A stretch of 64,000 nt of DNA from Leptospira stimsonii (lineage in GTDB: Bacteria; Spirochaetota; Leptospiria; Leptospirales; Leptospiraceae): the NCBI RefSeq assembly GCF_003545885.1, contig NZ_QHCT01000010.1, positions 1-64,000 on the forward strand, read 5' to 3'. Position numbers and translations under genes: made by a program. This document shows positions 44,006 to 53,798 of the stretch, in pieces. How positions within the stretch are numbered: the first letter of the stretch is position 1; each line of letters starts with the position of its first letter. Below the pieces are notes generated by a model. It was not told the DNA's origin, did no database searches, and saw only the letters and a list, made by a program, of their open reading frames with translations.

Positions 44006-44650
44006 CTAAATTCTACCCTTTCTTCTTTCTTTTAGATACTCGATGACGGCCGGCATCACCGAGATAATGATAATTGCGAAAATTACGATTTTAAAGTTTC
44101 TTTTCACAAAATCCAAGTTTCCGAAAAAGTAACCGCCCAGAATAAAAATTGAGATCCATAAAATCGCACCGATCACATTATATGCAACAAATTTAACATA
44201 GGTCATGGTCCCGATTCCCGCAACAAAAGGTGCAAAAGTTCTAATAATCGGAATGAATCTCGCGATGATAATCGTTTTGCCTCCGTAAATTTCGTAAAAA
44301 CGGTGGGCTTTCTCCAAATGTTCCTTTTTAATGAGAGGAATTTTCTCTTTTTCTAATATCCTTTCACCGGTAAAATTCCCGACGGAATAGTTGACCGTAT
44401 CGCCCAGAATCGCGGCGATGATAAGAAGGACGAGCGTGCTTGTAAGATCCAAAGAACCCCTTGCGATAAAGGCCCCCACCGCGAAAAGAAGGGAATCTCC
44501 GGGTAAGAACGGAGTCACGACTAAGCCGGTCTCTGCGAAGATAATTAAGAAAAGAATAACATAGGTTCCGCTTTGATACGTCTGAATGATCGTATCCAAA
44601 TGCGTTTCCAAGTTCAAAAAGAAATCGAGAAAAAACTTAAGGGTTTCCAA
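44006..44650 (-). CDS. DedA-family membrane protein
   Basis: A 214-residue inner-membrane protein of the DedA superfamily (undecaprenyl-phosphate or phospholipid flippase-like). The family motif is present: [18 protein letters not shown], the re-entrant GDTVNYSVG segment, and the signature [18 protein letters not shown]. Four to five hydrophobic segments are seen. It starts with TTG at 44650 after gggagg. Expected to recycle carrier lipid for envelope synthesis. Confidence 0.9.
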   Translation of the reverse strand: METLKFFLDFFLNLETHLDTIIQTYQSGTYVILFLIIFAETGLVVTPFLPGDSLLFAVGAFIARGSLDLTSTLVLLIIAAILGDTVNYSVGNFTGERILEKEKIPLIKKEHLEKAHRFYEIYGGKTIIIARFIPIIRTFAPFVAGIGTMTYVKFVAYNVIGAILWISIFILGGYFFGNLDFVKRNFKIVIFAIIIISVMPAVIEYLKERRKGRI

Positions 44651-44746
44651 GGTTCCTCCCTTGCTCCAAAAGAGCCAGGTTCACTGTGTTTGAATATTTT
44701 AGGATAGAATTTAGAAAGAACCAGACAAGTCAAACGTGTTAAAGCG

Positions 44747-45079
44747 CTAAAAAAGAAGCCTTTCTTTTCCAGGACTATAGCGGAATATTTTCGTAGGATA
44801 GTTGAGTCGGATCGAATTGGAAGAAAGCCCCTTTCGATCCGGTTTGATCCTTGCGTCGAATTCTACTTCGTCTCCGGATTTCAAATTCATGGATAAGAAT
44901 TTTCGAGAAAGATAAAATAACTGGGAAGGAATGATCGGTTTTCCGGAAATAAGAAGGCAAATATCCTGCAATAAGATTCGAGAGAGTTCCGGATTCTTAT
45001 GATGAAAAATGGAGACAACCGTGGCGCGAAACCGGGTTCTCTTTCTTGGAAGAATATGGATCGGGCTCTGAGTCATCAT
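44747..45079 (-). CDS. Hypothetical protein coupled to fRMsr gene
   Basis: A 110-residue basic soluble protein. It starts 8 bases after the stop of the free-methionine sulfoxide reductase gene with its own purine-rich site, so translation is probably coupled. The sequence is strand-rich (RFRATVVSIFHH, RILLQDICLLISGKP, DEVEFDARIKPDRKGLS), consistent with a small barrel, possibly an OB-like fold. No named family identified. Confidence 0.55.
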   Translation of the reverse strand: MMTQSPIHILPRKRTRFRATVVSIFHHKNPELSRILLQDICLLISGKPIIPSQLFYLSRKFLSMNLKSGDEVEFDARIKPDRKGLSSNSIRLNYPTKIFRYSPGKERLLF

Positions 45080-45087
45080 TCTTTCTG

Positions 45088-45585
45088 TTATCCTTTTCTC
45101 TGAAGAATTTTCTGAATCAAACTCGTTATCATTTCCAGATGGATCCGATCCTGATCCGAAAAATCGTTCCGCATATCACTATCAACGTCTAAGACGAATT
45201 CAACGTTTCCACTCAAGTCAAAACCGGGAACCACGATCTCGGATCGAGACTCGGAACTGCAAGCGATATGACCCGGAAATTTTTCGACATCGGGAACCAA
45301 AACAGTCTTTTGAGATTCCCAAGCCGTCCCACAAACGCCTTTTCCTTTCGCGATTCTTGTACAGGCAATCGGACCTTGGAAGGGACCGAGCACGAGCTCC
45401 TCGCCTCTTACAAAATAAATCCCGACCCAAAAAAAGCCGAACGTCTGTTTGAGCGCGGCCATCAGATTTGCCAAGTTCGCGATCGGATCCGATTCGCCTT
45501 CGACCAAGGAGACGAGTTGCGGAAACAATTCTTCATATTGTTTCTCTCTGGAAAGGCCAGTCGTGATCGTTAAGGATTCAGCCAT
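45088..45585 (-). CDS. msrC: Free methionine-(R)-sulfoxide reductase (GAF domain)
   Basis: A 165-residue GAF-fold enzyme that reduces free Met-R-sulfoxide. The family sequence FFWVGIYFVRGEELVLGPFQG...ACTRI...GVCGTAWE...FPGHIACSSESRSEIVVP is almost intact. Cys75, Cys85 and Cys109 have the same spacing as the catalytic triad of the E. coli enzyme (Cys84/94/118). Cytosolic; together with exported MsrA at 16 kb it provides methionine repair in two compartments. Confidence 0.92.
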   Translation of the reverse strand: MAESLTITTGLSREKQYEELFPQLVSLVEGESDPIANLANLMAALKQTFGFFWVGIYFVRGEELVLGPFQGPIACTRIAKGKGVCGTAWESQKTVLVPDVEKFPGHIACSSESRSEIVVPGFDLSGNVEFVLDVDSDMRNDFSDQDRIHLEMITSLIQKILQRKG

Positions 45586-45989
45586 AAAACGGATCTCTAT
45601 AAACGCGAAGTAAGAATCGATCTTTCCAAACTTTGATTTTCTTTTTTGAGAAGTACAGCCTTTTTCCGTTTTGTTGGGATTTTCCTAATAAACCGTTTCT
45701 CCCGCTTTTGGCAAAAGGGAACGGAGCAAATCGAATTCCTAATCTTACTGGTTTCTTATTTCAATTCAGTTTATCCGATAGAAAGAAAAATAATGAAACA
45801 AAGCCGGATGTAATTCCCGGATGTTAGCATTCAAGTCCAAGAACGAGCCGTTTTGGTCCACGGATCGAAACGTTCGAATTCGAATCGTAGCCTATTTTCT
45901 ACAGTGATTCTTTGATCCGGACCTCGTTGTGAGAAAATCGTTCCACCGCCCTGCGAAACATCCCGGAACCGTAATAACGGGAGGAAAGG
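45586..45989. other. Intergenic region upstream of the helicase
   Basis: No supported gene in about 400 bases between two divergent genes. AT-rich with short frames lacking ribosome-binding sites. The sequence ggaggaaagg at 45980-45989 is the helicase ribosome-binding site, immediately adjacent to the start. Confidence 0.5.
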
Positions 45990-47291
45990 ATGAAATCAAA
46001 AATTCAATACAGCCAGGCTCAGCAAACGGTGATCGAGGAAAACGCCAGATTTGTTCAAGTCGTCGCCGCCGCCGGTTCCGGTAAAACGAGCACGATGGTC
46101 GGAATCGTGGATCGAATTTTAAGGGATAAATTATTTCCCGAGGAATCGATCCTGGTCCTCACTTTCACAAAAAAAGCGGCCGGAGAAATTTCAGAACGAA
46201 TTCGAAAAACGACGGAGAAAGATTTGATTCGAGTCCAGACTTTTCACGCATTCTGTCTTTATGCGCTCGGTCGTTGGCATCCAAGATTTCAAACGCAAAG
46301 ACCGAAAGTACTCGCGCCGGAGGACAAAAACATATTTTACAGGGAATTTTTAAAACAAAAACGATTCCTGGTGGGGGGAATTCCTTACGAGCTTTTTTGG
46401 GCTGAAAACGTAACTTATATAAGGGAGAATTTTCCGGAATTGTTAAAAGAATTAGAATTTTCTTATACACTTTACAAAAAAGAAAACGGGCTTTTGGACT
46501 TCGAAGATTTGGTGACCATTTTTTTGGAAGGCCTTCGATCGAAAGAAGAATGGACTTTCCCAGCTAAACGGAATCTTCAAAAGATCTTGGTAGACGAATT
46601 CCAGGATACGGATTTGGAACAACTTTCTTTCTTACAAAGTTTATCGGAAAGCGCTTCGATCACCGTAGTCGGAGACGATTCTCAAAGCATTTATTCGTTT
46701 CGAGGAGCCACACCCGAACCGTTTTTAAAATTCAAAGATTTCTTTTCGGGAGCCGTGATTCATTTTTTGAATACGAACTATCGCTCCCTACCGGAAATCA
46801 TTGAAACCTCGGATATTCCGATTCGAAAAAATAAAAATCGAATCGAGAAGAAGGTTCTTCCATCGAGAAAGGGAAAAGCACTTGTGGGAAAGATATTGAT
46901 GGAGGAAACCGCGGACCTGATTCCGTATCTGATTCGGGCGATTCCTTCTTCAAGAAGAAACGTAAAAATTCTCTGCCGCTCCAACTTCCGAATTGGAGAA
47001 TATGTTCGTGCCGGAATTCCGGAGGAATTTTTGATGACAATCCACGCGAGCAAAGGTTTGGAATTTCATACGGTTTTCGTGGATCTTTCCGACGGATGGA
47101 ATGCGAGACCGGATTCGTCCCCCGAGACGATCGAAGAAGAAAGAAGAATTCTTTATGTCGGCCTTTCCAGAGCGGAGGATCGTCTTTTTGTGTTAGGTGC
47201 GGCAAAAAGTTCAAGAAGAGAAACGATTGAAAACGAATTTTTCCGTTACTTCAGGAAAATAAAAAGCGTCGATCCGGAAGATTTACTATAA
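45990..47291 (+). CDS. Compact UvrD/Rep-family SF1 helicase
   Basis: A 433-residue ATP-dependent helicase with all core motifs in order: Q-like [10 protein letters not shown], Walker [10 protein letters not shown] (GSGKT 29-33), motif Ia VLTFTKKAA, Walker [53 protein letters not shown] and [15 protein letters not shown]. It is about 200-250 residues shorter than UvrD/PcrA: the stretch between IV and V is short, so the 2B subdomain appears to be absent. The motif set is intact, so this is a compact form, not a broken gene. Substrate specificity unknown. Confidence 0.88.
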   Translation: MKSKIQYSQAQQTVIEENARFVQVVAAAGSGKTSTMVGIVDRILRDKLFPEESILVLTFTKKAAGEISERIRKTTEKDLIRVQTFHAFCLYALGRWHPRFQTQRPKVLAPEDKNIFYREFLKQKRFLVGGIPYELFWAENVTYIRENFPELLKELEFSYTLYKKENGLLDFEDLVTIFLEGLRSKEEWTFPAKRNLQKILVDEFQDTDLEQLSFLQSLSESASITVVGDDSQSIYSFRGATPEPFLKFKDFFSGAVIHFLNTNYRSLPEIIETSDIPIRKNKNRIEKKVLPSRKGKALVGKILMEETADLIPYLIRAIPSSRRNVKILCRSNFRIGEYVRAGIPEEFLMTIHASKGLEFHTVFVDLSDGWNARPDSSPETIEEERRILYVGLSRAEDRLFVLGAAKSSRRETIENEFFRYFRKIKSVDPEDLL

Positions 47292-47653
47292 GACTCGTTT
47301 CAAATGAATTCTATTTTTTTAATATACTTTTCGTAAAAACCCGGATTCAAAAATCGATTCCGATCCAACGCCGGATTCTTTTTAACTTTGGATTTTCAGA
47401 AGGCGGGAAACCGCCTTCCATCACTCTGTCTTCATGGAAGCAAAACGCAGAAACATCCCCGGATCAAACGTAGAAAAGACCTGATAAACCTCCAAACAAA
47501 CGACTGAACGTTAGATTCTTATTAAACCTTGCATTTTGAAATTTCGCAAAAAAGTTAAGATCGGATTCGGCCCGTATTTTTTTTCGGATCCGATAAGAGA
47601 CAGAGTATAAGTATTTTAAAACATTCTAAAATGGGGAAGTTTTCGAAACCGGC
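47292..47653. other. Intergenic region with GAAA-capped hairpin
   Basis: No gene supported. The clearest structure is GAAGGCGG-GAAA-CCGCCTTC at 47399-47418, an 8-base stem with a stable GNRA-type tetraloop on the + strand, without a T-run. It lies between the 3' ends of the convergent helicase and SDR genes. May be an RNA stabiliser or a Rho-assisted stop. Confidence 0.5.
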
Positions 47654-49216
47654 TCACCAATCGATCGGGAAATAATCCTTTAGGAACTTTCCGCACCAGT
47701 GTTTCCCTGTGAGAATTCCGTCAAAAAAAGGATCACAGACCCGCGCGGCACCGTCTACGATGTCCAGGGGCGGTTGGAAATCGTGAAGATCCTGTTTTCT
47801 TTGCGAAAGTTCGACCGGATCCTCATCCGTAACCCAACCCGTATCGACTGCGTTCATATAAATTCCGTCTTTCGCAAAATCGCTCGCCGAAGTATGAGTC
47901 AGCATATTGAGCGCCGCCTTCGCCATATTCGTATGCGGATGACGATCTTCCTTTTTGAAACGATGAAACTTTCCTTCCATCGCGGAAACGTTCACGATGT
48001 GTTTTTGACCCGTATTCTCCCTTCGCATAACGGAGACAAGACGATTGCAGAGAACAAAAGGAGCCACAGCGTTTACGAGTTGGACTTCGAGCATTTCCGA
48101 GGTCTGAATCTCACCCAACTTGAGTCTCCAACTGTTCGTTTTTCTGAGATCCACCTGTTGCAAATCCGCGTCCATCTGTCCTTCCGGAAATACCGTTTCC
48201 AATTCAAAAGAATTATCATGAGAATACGGAATCTGAGAAAGTTGAGCGGAAGACCTGATTCCCACACCCGGAACCTTGCCGTTCCAACTTACGGGAAGGG
48301 CCGTCTCGTTTGCAAGGTTTTGACCTCCGAAAGACGTTAGACGCTCTTTGCAGTCTTGGTGTAATTTCAGAAGGTCGCGAGCTTCGGAAGGTAAATCATG
48401 AAATTCGGTCTGCTCCGCTTGGATCAAATGAGCGTAAAAACCTGGAGGCCTTCTGACTGTCTGCGCCGCGTTGTTGATAAGAATATCGAGACGATCGATC
48501 GTCTCTTCTATATAACTTGCGAAAAGTTCCACGCTCGGTGTGTGTCTCAGATCCAATCCGAAAATCTGAAGTCGATCAGACCAATCCTTGAAATCCGATT
48601 CTTTGGAAAAACGGAGCGCGGCATCGACAGGAAAACGAGTCGTTGCGATTACTCTCGCGCCTGCTCTCAAAAGCATCAAAGTAGAATGATATCCGATCTT
48701 TAGACGAGAGCCCGTGATCAACGCAACCTGACCGTGAAGAGACGCGATCTGAAACCTTTTTTTATAATTCAGATCCCCACATTCCAAACACATGGAATCG
48801 TAAAAGAAATGAAGTTTCGTATATTCTTTTTTGCAGACGTAACAATTGCGGGGAGATGTGAGTTCGGGAGCGTCTTTGCTCTTCCATATATCCGTTTGAT
48901 CCGCGATTTGCAAAGGAGCCTTAAAAACGGTCGCGGTCCTTGCGACACGAATCCCGGTCAAAGCCCTCGCCTTTCTCTCTTGCGCTACCATCTCCTTTCT
49001 TCTTGAACGTTTGATCGTTTTGTTTCGAATTCGGATTTCATTGCGATCTGGACGTGAAATTTTTCCAGAGACGATCATCAATGCGATTCTTTCTTCTTCG
49101 GGAATCGAAGTGAGTAGTTCCGGCTTTTCCGCAAGAGTTTCCAAAAGACGAATACAACGTTGTATCTCTTCCGAACTTGGATTGGCATTCGAGTTATCTT
49201 TCGGTTCGTTCATCAT
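47654..49216 (-). CDS. Short-chain dehydrogenase with N-terminal zinc-finger extension
   Basis: A 520-residue protein. The N-terminal helical region is followed by a four-Cys zinc ribbon (Cys125/128 and 143/146), then an SDR Rossmann domain: [15 protein letters not shown] (nucleotide loop, about 164-178) and [15 protein letters not shown] (NNAA motif). At the active site the usual YxxxK is TNMAK (Thr429-Lys433) in [14 protein letters not shown], which I associate with a conserved SDR subfamily also found in eukaryotes. Substrate unknown; soluble, no signal. Confidence 0.85.
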   Translation of the reverse strand: MMNEPKDNSNANPSSEEIQRCIRLLETLAEKPELLTSIPEEERIALMIVSGKISRPDRNEIRIRNKTIKRSRRKEMVAQERKARALTGIRVARTATVFKAPLQIADQTDIWKSKDAPELTSPRNCYVCKKEYTKLHFFYDSMCLECGDLNYKKRFQIASLHGQVALITGSRLKIGYHSTLMLLRAGARVIATTRFPVDAALRFSKESDFKDWSDRLQIFGLDLRHTPSVELFASYIEETIDRLDILINNAAQTVRRPPGFYAHLIQAEQTEFHDLPSEARDLLKLHQDCKERLTSFGGQNLANETALPVSWNGKVPGVGIRSSAQLSQIPYSHDNSFELETVFPEGQMDADLQQVDLRKTNSWRLKLGEIQTSEMLEVQLVNAVAPFVLCNRLVSVMRRENTGQKHIVNVSAMEGKFHRFKKEDRHPHTNMAKAALNMLTHTSASDFAKDGIYMNAVDTGWVTDEDPVELSQRKQDLHDFQPPLDIVDGAARVCDPFFDGILTGKHWCGKFLKDYFPIDW

Positions 49217-49349
49217 TCAGAATACGGTTTAAAAGAGAAGAATCCGATTCTTCTTTCCTTCATTCAACTATACCGAAAAAAAGTGGAGATTGAGCAACTC
49301 AATTTCATTGAAAAGAGAAGCATTCTTTTTAGGAATTCTTCTAATATCT

Positions 49350-49751
49350 TTACTCTCGATTTAAGGAACTTGTAAAAGCGAGTTTATAGATAAAGTAAAT
49401 CGGATACAAAAGAAGATATAGATTCGGTATCCACCAAGAAAGATCAAAGTCGGAACGAAACCCCCAGAAAGCGACTGCCTGCAATCCGGAAGCGCTCGTT
49501 AAAACCAAAGAGATCAATGCGATTCTTTCCCATTCTACACGTTTGCGCTTTCGAAGGTAAAGACTATAAAACCCGGTGAATGAAACGAAAAGATCCAGCG
49601 GTAGAAAAGACCAATTCCAATCCATAAGTATCGGATTGTGATAGTCCTTAAAGAGATACGATTCCGGAATCCAATGAAAACCCGTAATTAACCAATAAAG
49701 AATAAAGCCGATATCCGTAAAAAGAAAAAGTCCCGGGAGTAAGTTGTTCAT
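49350..49751 (-). CDS. Membrane protein, DUF5360-like
   Basis: About 133 residues from the ATG at 49751 (a TTG lies 8 codons upstream). Four hydrophobic helices: FLFTDIGFILYWLIT, LPLDLFVSFTGFYSLYL, ISLVLTSASGLQAVAFW and YLLLYPIYFIYKL. The FKDYHNPILMDWNWSFLPLDLFVS segment is like DUF5360/YvaD-type small membrane proteins. It is transcribed divergently from the SFPD-repeat protein. Role unknown. Confidence 0.65.
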   Translation of the reverse strand: MNNLLPGLFLFTDIGFILYWLITGFHWIPESYLFKDYHNPILMDWNWSFLPLDLFVSFTGFYSLYLRKRKRVEWERIALISLVLTSASGLQAVAFWGFRSDFDLSWWIPNLYLLLYPIYFIYKLAFTSSLNRE

Positions 49752-49833
49752 TGCTATTTTGATTCGACTTGTCAAAAAATAGTTTCATTATTTGATTTTC
49801 TGGAATACATTTTGACGCAATAGGAGTATCCAA

Positions 49834-50160
49834 ATGACAAAGAAAATGTTGATGATCGCACTTCTGATTGGTCTGACCATCGGGGCCGGTCTTATGTATG
49901 CGGGCAACGTTCAATCCGGTTGTACTTTCAACGGGAAGAAGCTTTACGGAAAAATTCAAATCGTAACAAGCTTTCCCGATGTTAAAGTACAAGAAGTCAC
50001 TTCTTTTCCCGATCTAAAAGTGCAAAAGGTAACCTCGTTTCCTGATTCTTGCGGAAAATGGGAAATCGTAAATTCGTTCCCTGATACAAAAGTCCAGATC
50101 GTGACCAGCTTTCCCGATATAAAAATTCAATACGTAACGAGTTTTCCGGGAGAAAATTAA
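49834..50160 (+). CDS. Small exported protein with six SFPD repeats (septoil-knot-like)
   Basis: A 108-residue protein with a strong ribosome-binding site (aggag, 49822-49826), a signal peptide or anchor (residues 5-25) and then a repeat domain. The units are about 11 residues, K-(V/I)-(Q/E)-x-V-(T/N)-SFP-(D/G), with SFPD at 46, 57, 68, 81, 92 and SFPG at 103. Steps are 11, 11, 13, 11, 11, where the 13 contains a CG insertion. Alternating hydrophobic residues suggest beta strands. The pattern recalls the 7(1) septoil-knot domain (DUF6150), but that is by resemblance only. Two Cys residues (30 and 73) could form a disulfide. Confidence 0.75.
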   Translation: MTKKMLMIALLIGLTIGAGLMYAGNVQSGCTFNGKKLYGKIQIVTSFPDVKVQEVTSFPDLKVQKVTSFPDSCGKWEIVNSFPDTKVQIVTSFPDIKIQYVTSFPGEN

Positions 50161-50185
50161 AACATACGTTTTCAGAAATCGGATT

Positions 50186-50223
50186 TCGATTTGCGGAGAC
50201 TCGATTCTCCGTAAATCGATTTT
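50186..50223 (+). terminator. Rho-independent terminator of the SFPD-repeat gene
   Basis: TCGATTTGCGGAGA (50186-50199) pairs with TCTCCGTAAATCGA (50206-50219), one GU pair, with a 6-base loop, followed by TTTT. It lies 26 bases behind the stop codon, so it probably ends a monocistronic transcript. Confidence 0.75.
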
Positions 50224-50618
50224 CACAGGATTCTTTTCTTCACTTCCTAAAATTCTTTTCACCTCTCGATCATTGAATCGAAAGTTCCATCGATGGAAAT
50301 ACGATCCAATAAAGTCTTACGTTTAAAACGAATTTTTGCGGATGAGATCCGCGTGTTCGATCATTTTCGGAAGCTTCCAATTCGGAGCTCGGAAAGTCTT
50401 CTCGATCAAAGGTAGAATTACAATCACACCTTTCTTAAGTTAGTCGACGATTCTCGAAAAAGAAAAAAATTCTTTCTTCAAGCCGATAATCTTTGATGAC
50501 TTCTTCTTTTGCAAAAAGATCCTTGTTACTCCGGATTCACCCGGGTATTTGTGGATCCAAAGAACGTAGAGAACGGTCTAAAACAAGAATCAAAATAGAG
50601 TTCGAAGAAGAGATTGGA
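50224..50618. other. Leader region of the cyclase gene
   Basis: No separate gene is supported. The cyclase frame is open back to 50493 (42 extra codons) but that stretch is basic and low in family-like residues. Nothing else recognised. Confidence 0.45.
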
Positions 50619-51767
50619 ATGAAAGAAATTATCAATTGGTTATCAGGGTCCAAATCGAGAGACCTTGAAGCGAAAGAATTATTAGAGGAACTCAATGAAA
50701 AGTTGATCGAATCCGGAATTCCGGTCTCGAGATTTTTTACAAGCATCCCCACGATGCATCCGGAAGTGATGGTGAGATCGATCATTTGGACGAAAGAAGA
50801 AGAAACACAAATGCTATTGATTCCTCACGGTGCATTGAGTGAACCACAATACATCGACAGTCCGATTTACTTGATCCGAGAAGGAAAAAAAGACTTTATC
50901 CGTTGTAAGCTGGTTGGACCGGATGCGGACCTTTCTTATCCGATCTGTATCGATCTAAAAGAAAGAGGCGCAACCGATTATTGTATTTTTCCGGCCACGT
51001 TCAGCCTCAATGTGGGAAGTGTGGTTTCCTGGACGACACACGCACCGGAAGGATTTTCGGACGAACAGATCGACGCCTTTCGATCCATCTTAAGCGTATT
51101 ATCCTTACGTCTAGATTTGGAATCCAGAAAATTCGCAGTCAAAGAACTCTTAGAAGTCTATCTCGGACCGAACGCGTCCAAAAGAGTTTTATCCGGAGAA
51201 TTCAGAAGAGGAACCGGAGAATCCATTTATGCGGCGATTCTTTGTGCAGACTTAAGAGACTTCTCTTCTCTCAGCGAAAATAATTCTCCAAAAAGAATCG
51301 TGGAAATTTTGGATCATTATTTTGAACTCACCGCCCAACCGATCCAGGAAGAGAAAGGCGAGATTCTAAAATTTATAGGCGATGCAATTCTTGCGATCTT
51401 TCCTGCGAAGGAAGATCCGTATCAGGCGTGTTTGTCCGCGCTCAATGCCGCAATCAAAATTAAGAATTCTGTAAAACTCTGGAACCAGGAACACCTGGAT
51501 ACTCAAATTCATCTGGGAATGGCGCTTAACGTGGGTGATGTCGTCTATGGAAACGTGGGAGCGAAAGATCGACTGGATTTTACGGTGATTGGGAACGCGG
51601 TCAATCAAGCATTTCGAGTAGAGTCGCTTTGCAAAGATTTTGGAAAGAGCATTTTAACCACGGAAGACTTCGCTGAAAAAATCGGAAAGGATCAATTTGA
51701 ATTTCTCGGCGCTCGAAACCTAAAGGGAATCACGGGAGAGAGAAATATATTTTCTCCGAAAGAATGA
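50619..51767 (+). CDS. Class III adenylate/guanylate cyclase
   Basis: About 382 residues from the ATG at 50619 behind agagattgg; the frame continues to 50493. The N-terminal half has a GAF-like sensory character ([35 protein letters not shown]). The C-terminal catalytic domain has the metal-binding Asp motif [12 protein letters not shown], the second Asp in [13 protein letters not shown] and the transition-state [30 protein letters not shown]. It probably makes cAMP. No membrane segments. Leptospires commonly carry several cyclases; the signal is unknown. Confidence 0.9.
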   Translation: MKEIINWLSGSKSRDLEAKELLEELNEKLIESGIPVSRFFTSIPTMHPEVMVRSIIWTKEEETQMLLIPHGALSEPQYIDSPIYLIREGKKDFIRCKLVGPDADLSYPICIDLKERGATDYCIFPATFSLNVGSVVSWTTHAPEGFSDEQIDAFRSILSVLSLRLDLESRKFAVKELLEVYLGPNASKRVLSGEFRRGTGESIYAAILCADLRDFSSLSENNSPKRIVEILDHYFELTAQPIQEEKGEILKFIGDAILAIFPAKEDPYQACLSALNAAIKIKNSVKLWNQEHLDTQIHLGMALNVGDVVYGNVGAKDRLDFTVIGNAVNQAFRVESLCKDFGKSILTTEDFAEKIGKDQFEFLGARNLKGITGERNIFSPKE

Positions 51768-52017
51768 AAACGAACGGACAATCATAGATTTGATCCGATG
51801 ATAGCAGACTTCGTTTTGGAAGGAACGAAGTCCGAAGAATACGATCCGATTTTTTTCTCAGATAGATCCGGAGACTTTGTATGAATCGAGATTCAACTCA
51901 TCGACTAAAAGTTTCTCGATCGCTTTTGCATGAACGGAATCGTCGACTTTATCAAGAATTAAGATTTCCTTACCGTCATCCAAAACAAAACAAACCGAGT
52001 ATGTATAATGTTCGGAG

Positions 52018-52299
52018 CTACTGTCCGAAGACAGCACAAGAATCGATCAATATATTCGTAGAATTGAAAGAATAATGAATCGAAGTATAGAGTATATATC
52101 CCGGAATCAATAATCCTGGAATGAACCAAATCGGATTTTGATAAATTTCGAATTGGACCAAGTCGAAAAGAATCGTGATTAAAAAAAACAGTGAGATAAA
52201 AATTCCGAGAAGAGAGAAGAATTGAAAACGATCGTAAGAATAGAGGACTTTGTTTCTTTTTCTCTGAATCGTTAACTGATCGGGTACAATGCTTCTCAT
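52018..52299 (-). CDS. Possible small membrane protein
   Basis: A 93-residue frame with two hydrophobic segments (FFSLLGIFISLFFLITILF and IWFIPGLLIPGYILYTSI) that fit a two-helix membrane protein. The N-terminus is basic (positive inside). No ribosome-binding site is clear. Overlapping frames on the other strand are less protein-like. Real-gene status unproven. Confidence 0.4.
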   Translation of the reverse strand: MRSIVPDQLTIQRKRNKVLYSYDRFQFFSLLGIFISLFFLITILFDLVQFEIYQNPIWFIPGLLIPGYILYTSIHYSFNSTNILIDSCAVFGQ

Positions 52300-52480
52300 G
52301 GAAAATGACTGAATTTGAATCGATCATTCATACGATCGAATACGCGTTCTCTGACAAGCGAAAAGTGAGAAAGTCAAGGGATTCTTCATTTGTCGGAATT
52401 ACGACAAAATCCGAAAAATCGGAATTTCTCCAAAAAGAATCTTACGATCCTCGGAAAAATATTTTTCGCTCGTTCCTCGA

Positions 52481-52786
52481 TCAAGTTCTCTCCGTCGAAA
52501 CAGTGGCTTTTACCGTCTCCGTGTGTTGCGGTTCTACCGGGAGAACGTCACTGAAAAGCGTTTTAGAAAATTTATACGAAAGAACAAAAACACCTAAGTT
52601 CGCACAATCAAATTTCGTAATATAGAAAATTCTTCCAAAACGATCCCTCAATCGAAGATCGGCATTATATCCAGAAATTTGAACTCTCCATCCATGGTAA
52701 ATTGGAATCAACGTACAAAATCGTTTTCCATTCTCACAAAAACAATCGATCAAAACGGAAGAATCGTGTTCCATCAGTCCATTCAT
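52481..52786 (-). CDS. Doubtful small hypothetical protein
   Basis: A 101-residue frame from an internal ATG at 52786. It contains Cys- and aromatic-rich stretches (DCFCENGKRFCTLIPIYHGW, FGRIFYITKFDCAN) that look somewhat protein-like, but there is no clear ribosome-binding site. A competing plus-strand frame at 52305-52625 overlaps it. The region could be decayed coding DNA. Confidence 0.25.
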   Translation of the reverse strand: MNGLMEHDSSVLIDCFCENGKRFCTLIPIYHGWRVQISGYNADLRLRDRFGRIFYITKFDCANLGVFVLSYKFSKTLFSDVLPVEPQHTETVKATVSTERT

Positions 52787-52824
52787 TTTGGATGACGATT
52801 CTTCCGTAACGGATCTAATATTTC

Positions 52825-53271
52825 TTACTGTTCGATGTATTCCGTGTAACAGTAGCGTCCCGGACCATCCCCCCAACAGACCGTCTTTTTAGTGACTCTC
52901 GGCGGCTTCGGAAGCGCTGACTCGATTCCATCCAATAAACTCGCCGCGCTCTTTTTATCGGAATCGTATGAGAAACGTTCTACGATTACGTAAGCGTTCT
53001 CAGGATCTTCGATTCGATTTCGAAGTGAGGTGAGCGCTTTGATTTTATCGCTCGAAAAACTGAATAGGTCCATCAACTCGGCTACCTGGGTCGCAGTAAA
53101 AGTCGCTCTCGATGCCTCTGATCTTAAAACAGACAATTTACCATCGGAAAAGCCTTCCTTCTCGATCCTAACTTTAATATTTGTAAAAGTCGTTTGATTC
53201 GCCGCAAATAAAGAAAAATTCACAACAATCAAAGCCAATAGAAACGATACCTTATTAAAAAAAAGATTCAT
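52825..53271 (-). CDS. Secreted DUF4476-type protein
   Basis: About 148 residues from the ATG at 53271 behind ggagga. A signal peptide (NLFFNKVSFLLALIVVNFSLFAA) precedes a helical domain of DUF4476 pattern: RATFTATQVAELMDLFSFSSDKIKALTSLRNRIEDPENAYVIVERFSYDSDK. It ends in a short Cys pair tail (VCWGDGPGRYCYTEY). Such proteins are secreted and of unknown function. It stands as a separate unit. Confidence 0.75.
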   Translation of the reverse strand: MNLFFNKVSFLLALIVVNFSLFAANQTTFTNIKVRIEKEGFSDGKLSVLRSEASRATFTATQVAELMDLFSFSSDKIKALTSLRNRIEDPENAYVIVERFSYDSDKKSAASLLDGIESALPKPPRVTKKTVCWGDGPGRYCYTEYIEQ

Positions 53272-53537
53272 CTTATCCTCCAAGATTCTTCTATAAAAAA
53301 GGAAAGAAAAGAGCATAGCTCGTGCCTATGCGGTTCTTTCCGAAAAAACGTAAGTAATCCGTCATAACAGCCCGGATTTTCTTTTACAAGGATCGAAGCT
53401 CGTAACAATATTAGGGTATTCTACTTTTTCAAAATATTCACTCGTGACAAAGAATGAAATCATTCGAGTCAGAAACACCCTGAAGTGACTAAAAAAAGCT
53501 TCGTTCAATCTCAATAGAAATTCCGGCTGTATCGGGT

Positions 53538-53798
53538 TTACTCGACTGTCACTTCACCGTTTTGAATGATAATTTTTTCGCTTCCGGCCGCGCGAAAACT
53601 TCCTAAGCCAGAAATCCGAACCGTACATTCACCGCAGATGCTGTTCATCTTTTTTCCGGGATTCAATATTTCGTTGTGCTGAGTCCCTGCATCGTCGTAA
53701 GAAATTCTGTAAGAAACCTTATCTTTGTTAACAATATCAACAGAATAGATCGCAGTTGAAACCGTGAACAAAAGAATACTGAGAGTAAATCGAATCAT
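53538..53798 (-). CDS. Small secreted hypothetical protein
   Basis: About 86 residues from the ATG at 53798, behind aggtga (a GTG lies 3 codons upstream). The N-terminus IRFTLSILLFTVSTAIYS is a signal peptide. The mature part is about 65 residues, strand-rich, with a Cys pair (SICGECTVRISGLG) likely forming a disulfide. No family recognised. Confidence 0.6.
   Translation of the reverse strand: MIRFTLSILLFTVSTAIYSVDIVNKDKVSYRISYDDAGTQHNEILNPGKKMNSICGECTVRISGLGSFRAAGSEKIIIQNGEVTVE

Noticed and set aside
45990..47291. Helicase as a truncated pseudogene
   Set aside because: All seven helicase motifs are present in order and the frame is continuous, so a compact enzyme is more likely.
47699..48340. 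213-residue plus-strand frame opposite the SDR gene
   Set aside because: Antisense shadow of a conserved gene with no recognisable features.
49966..50157. CRISPR-like short tandem array
   Set aside because: The 33-base period is the coding sequence of the SFPD protein repeat; units are diverged and there are no spacers.
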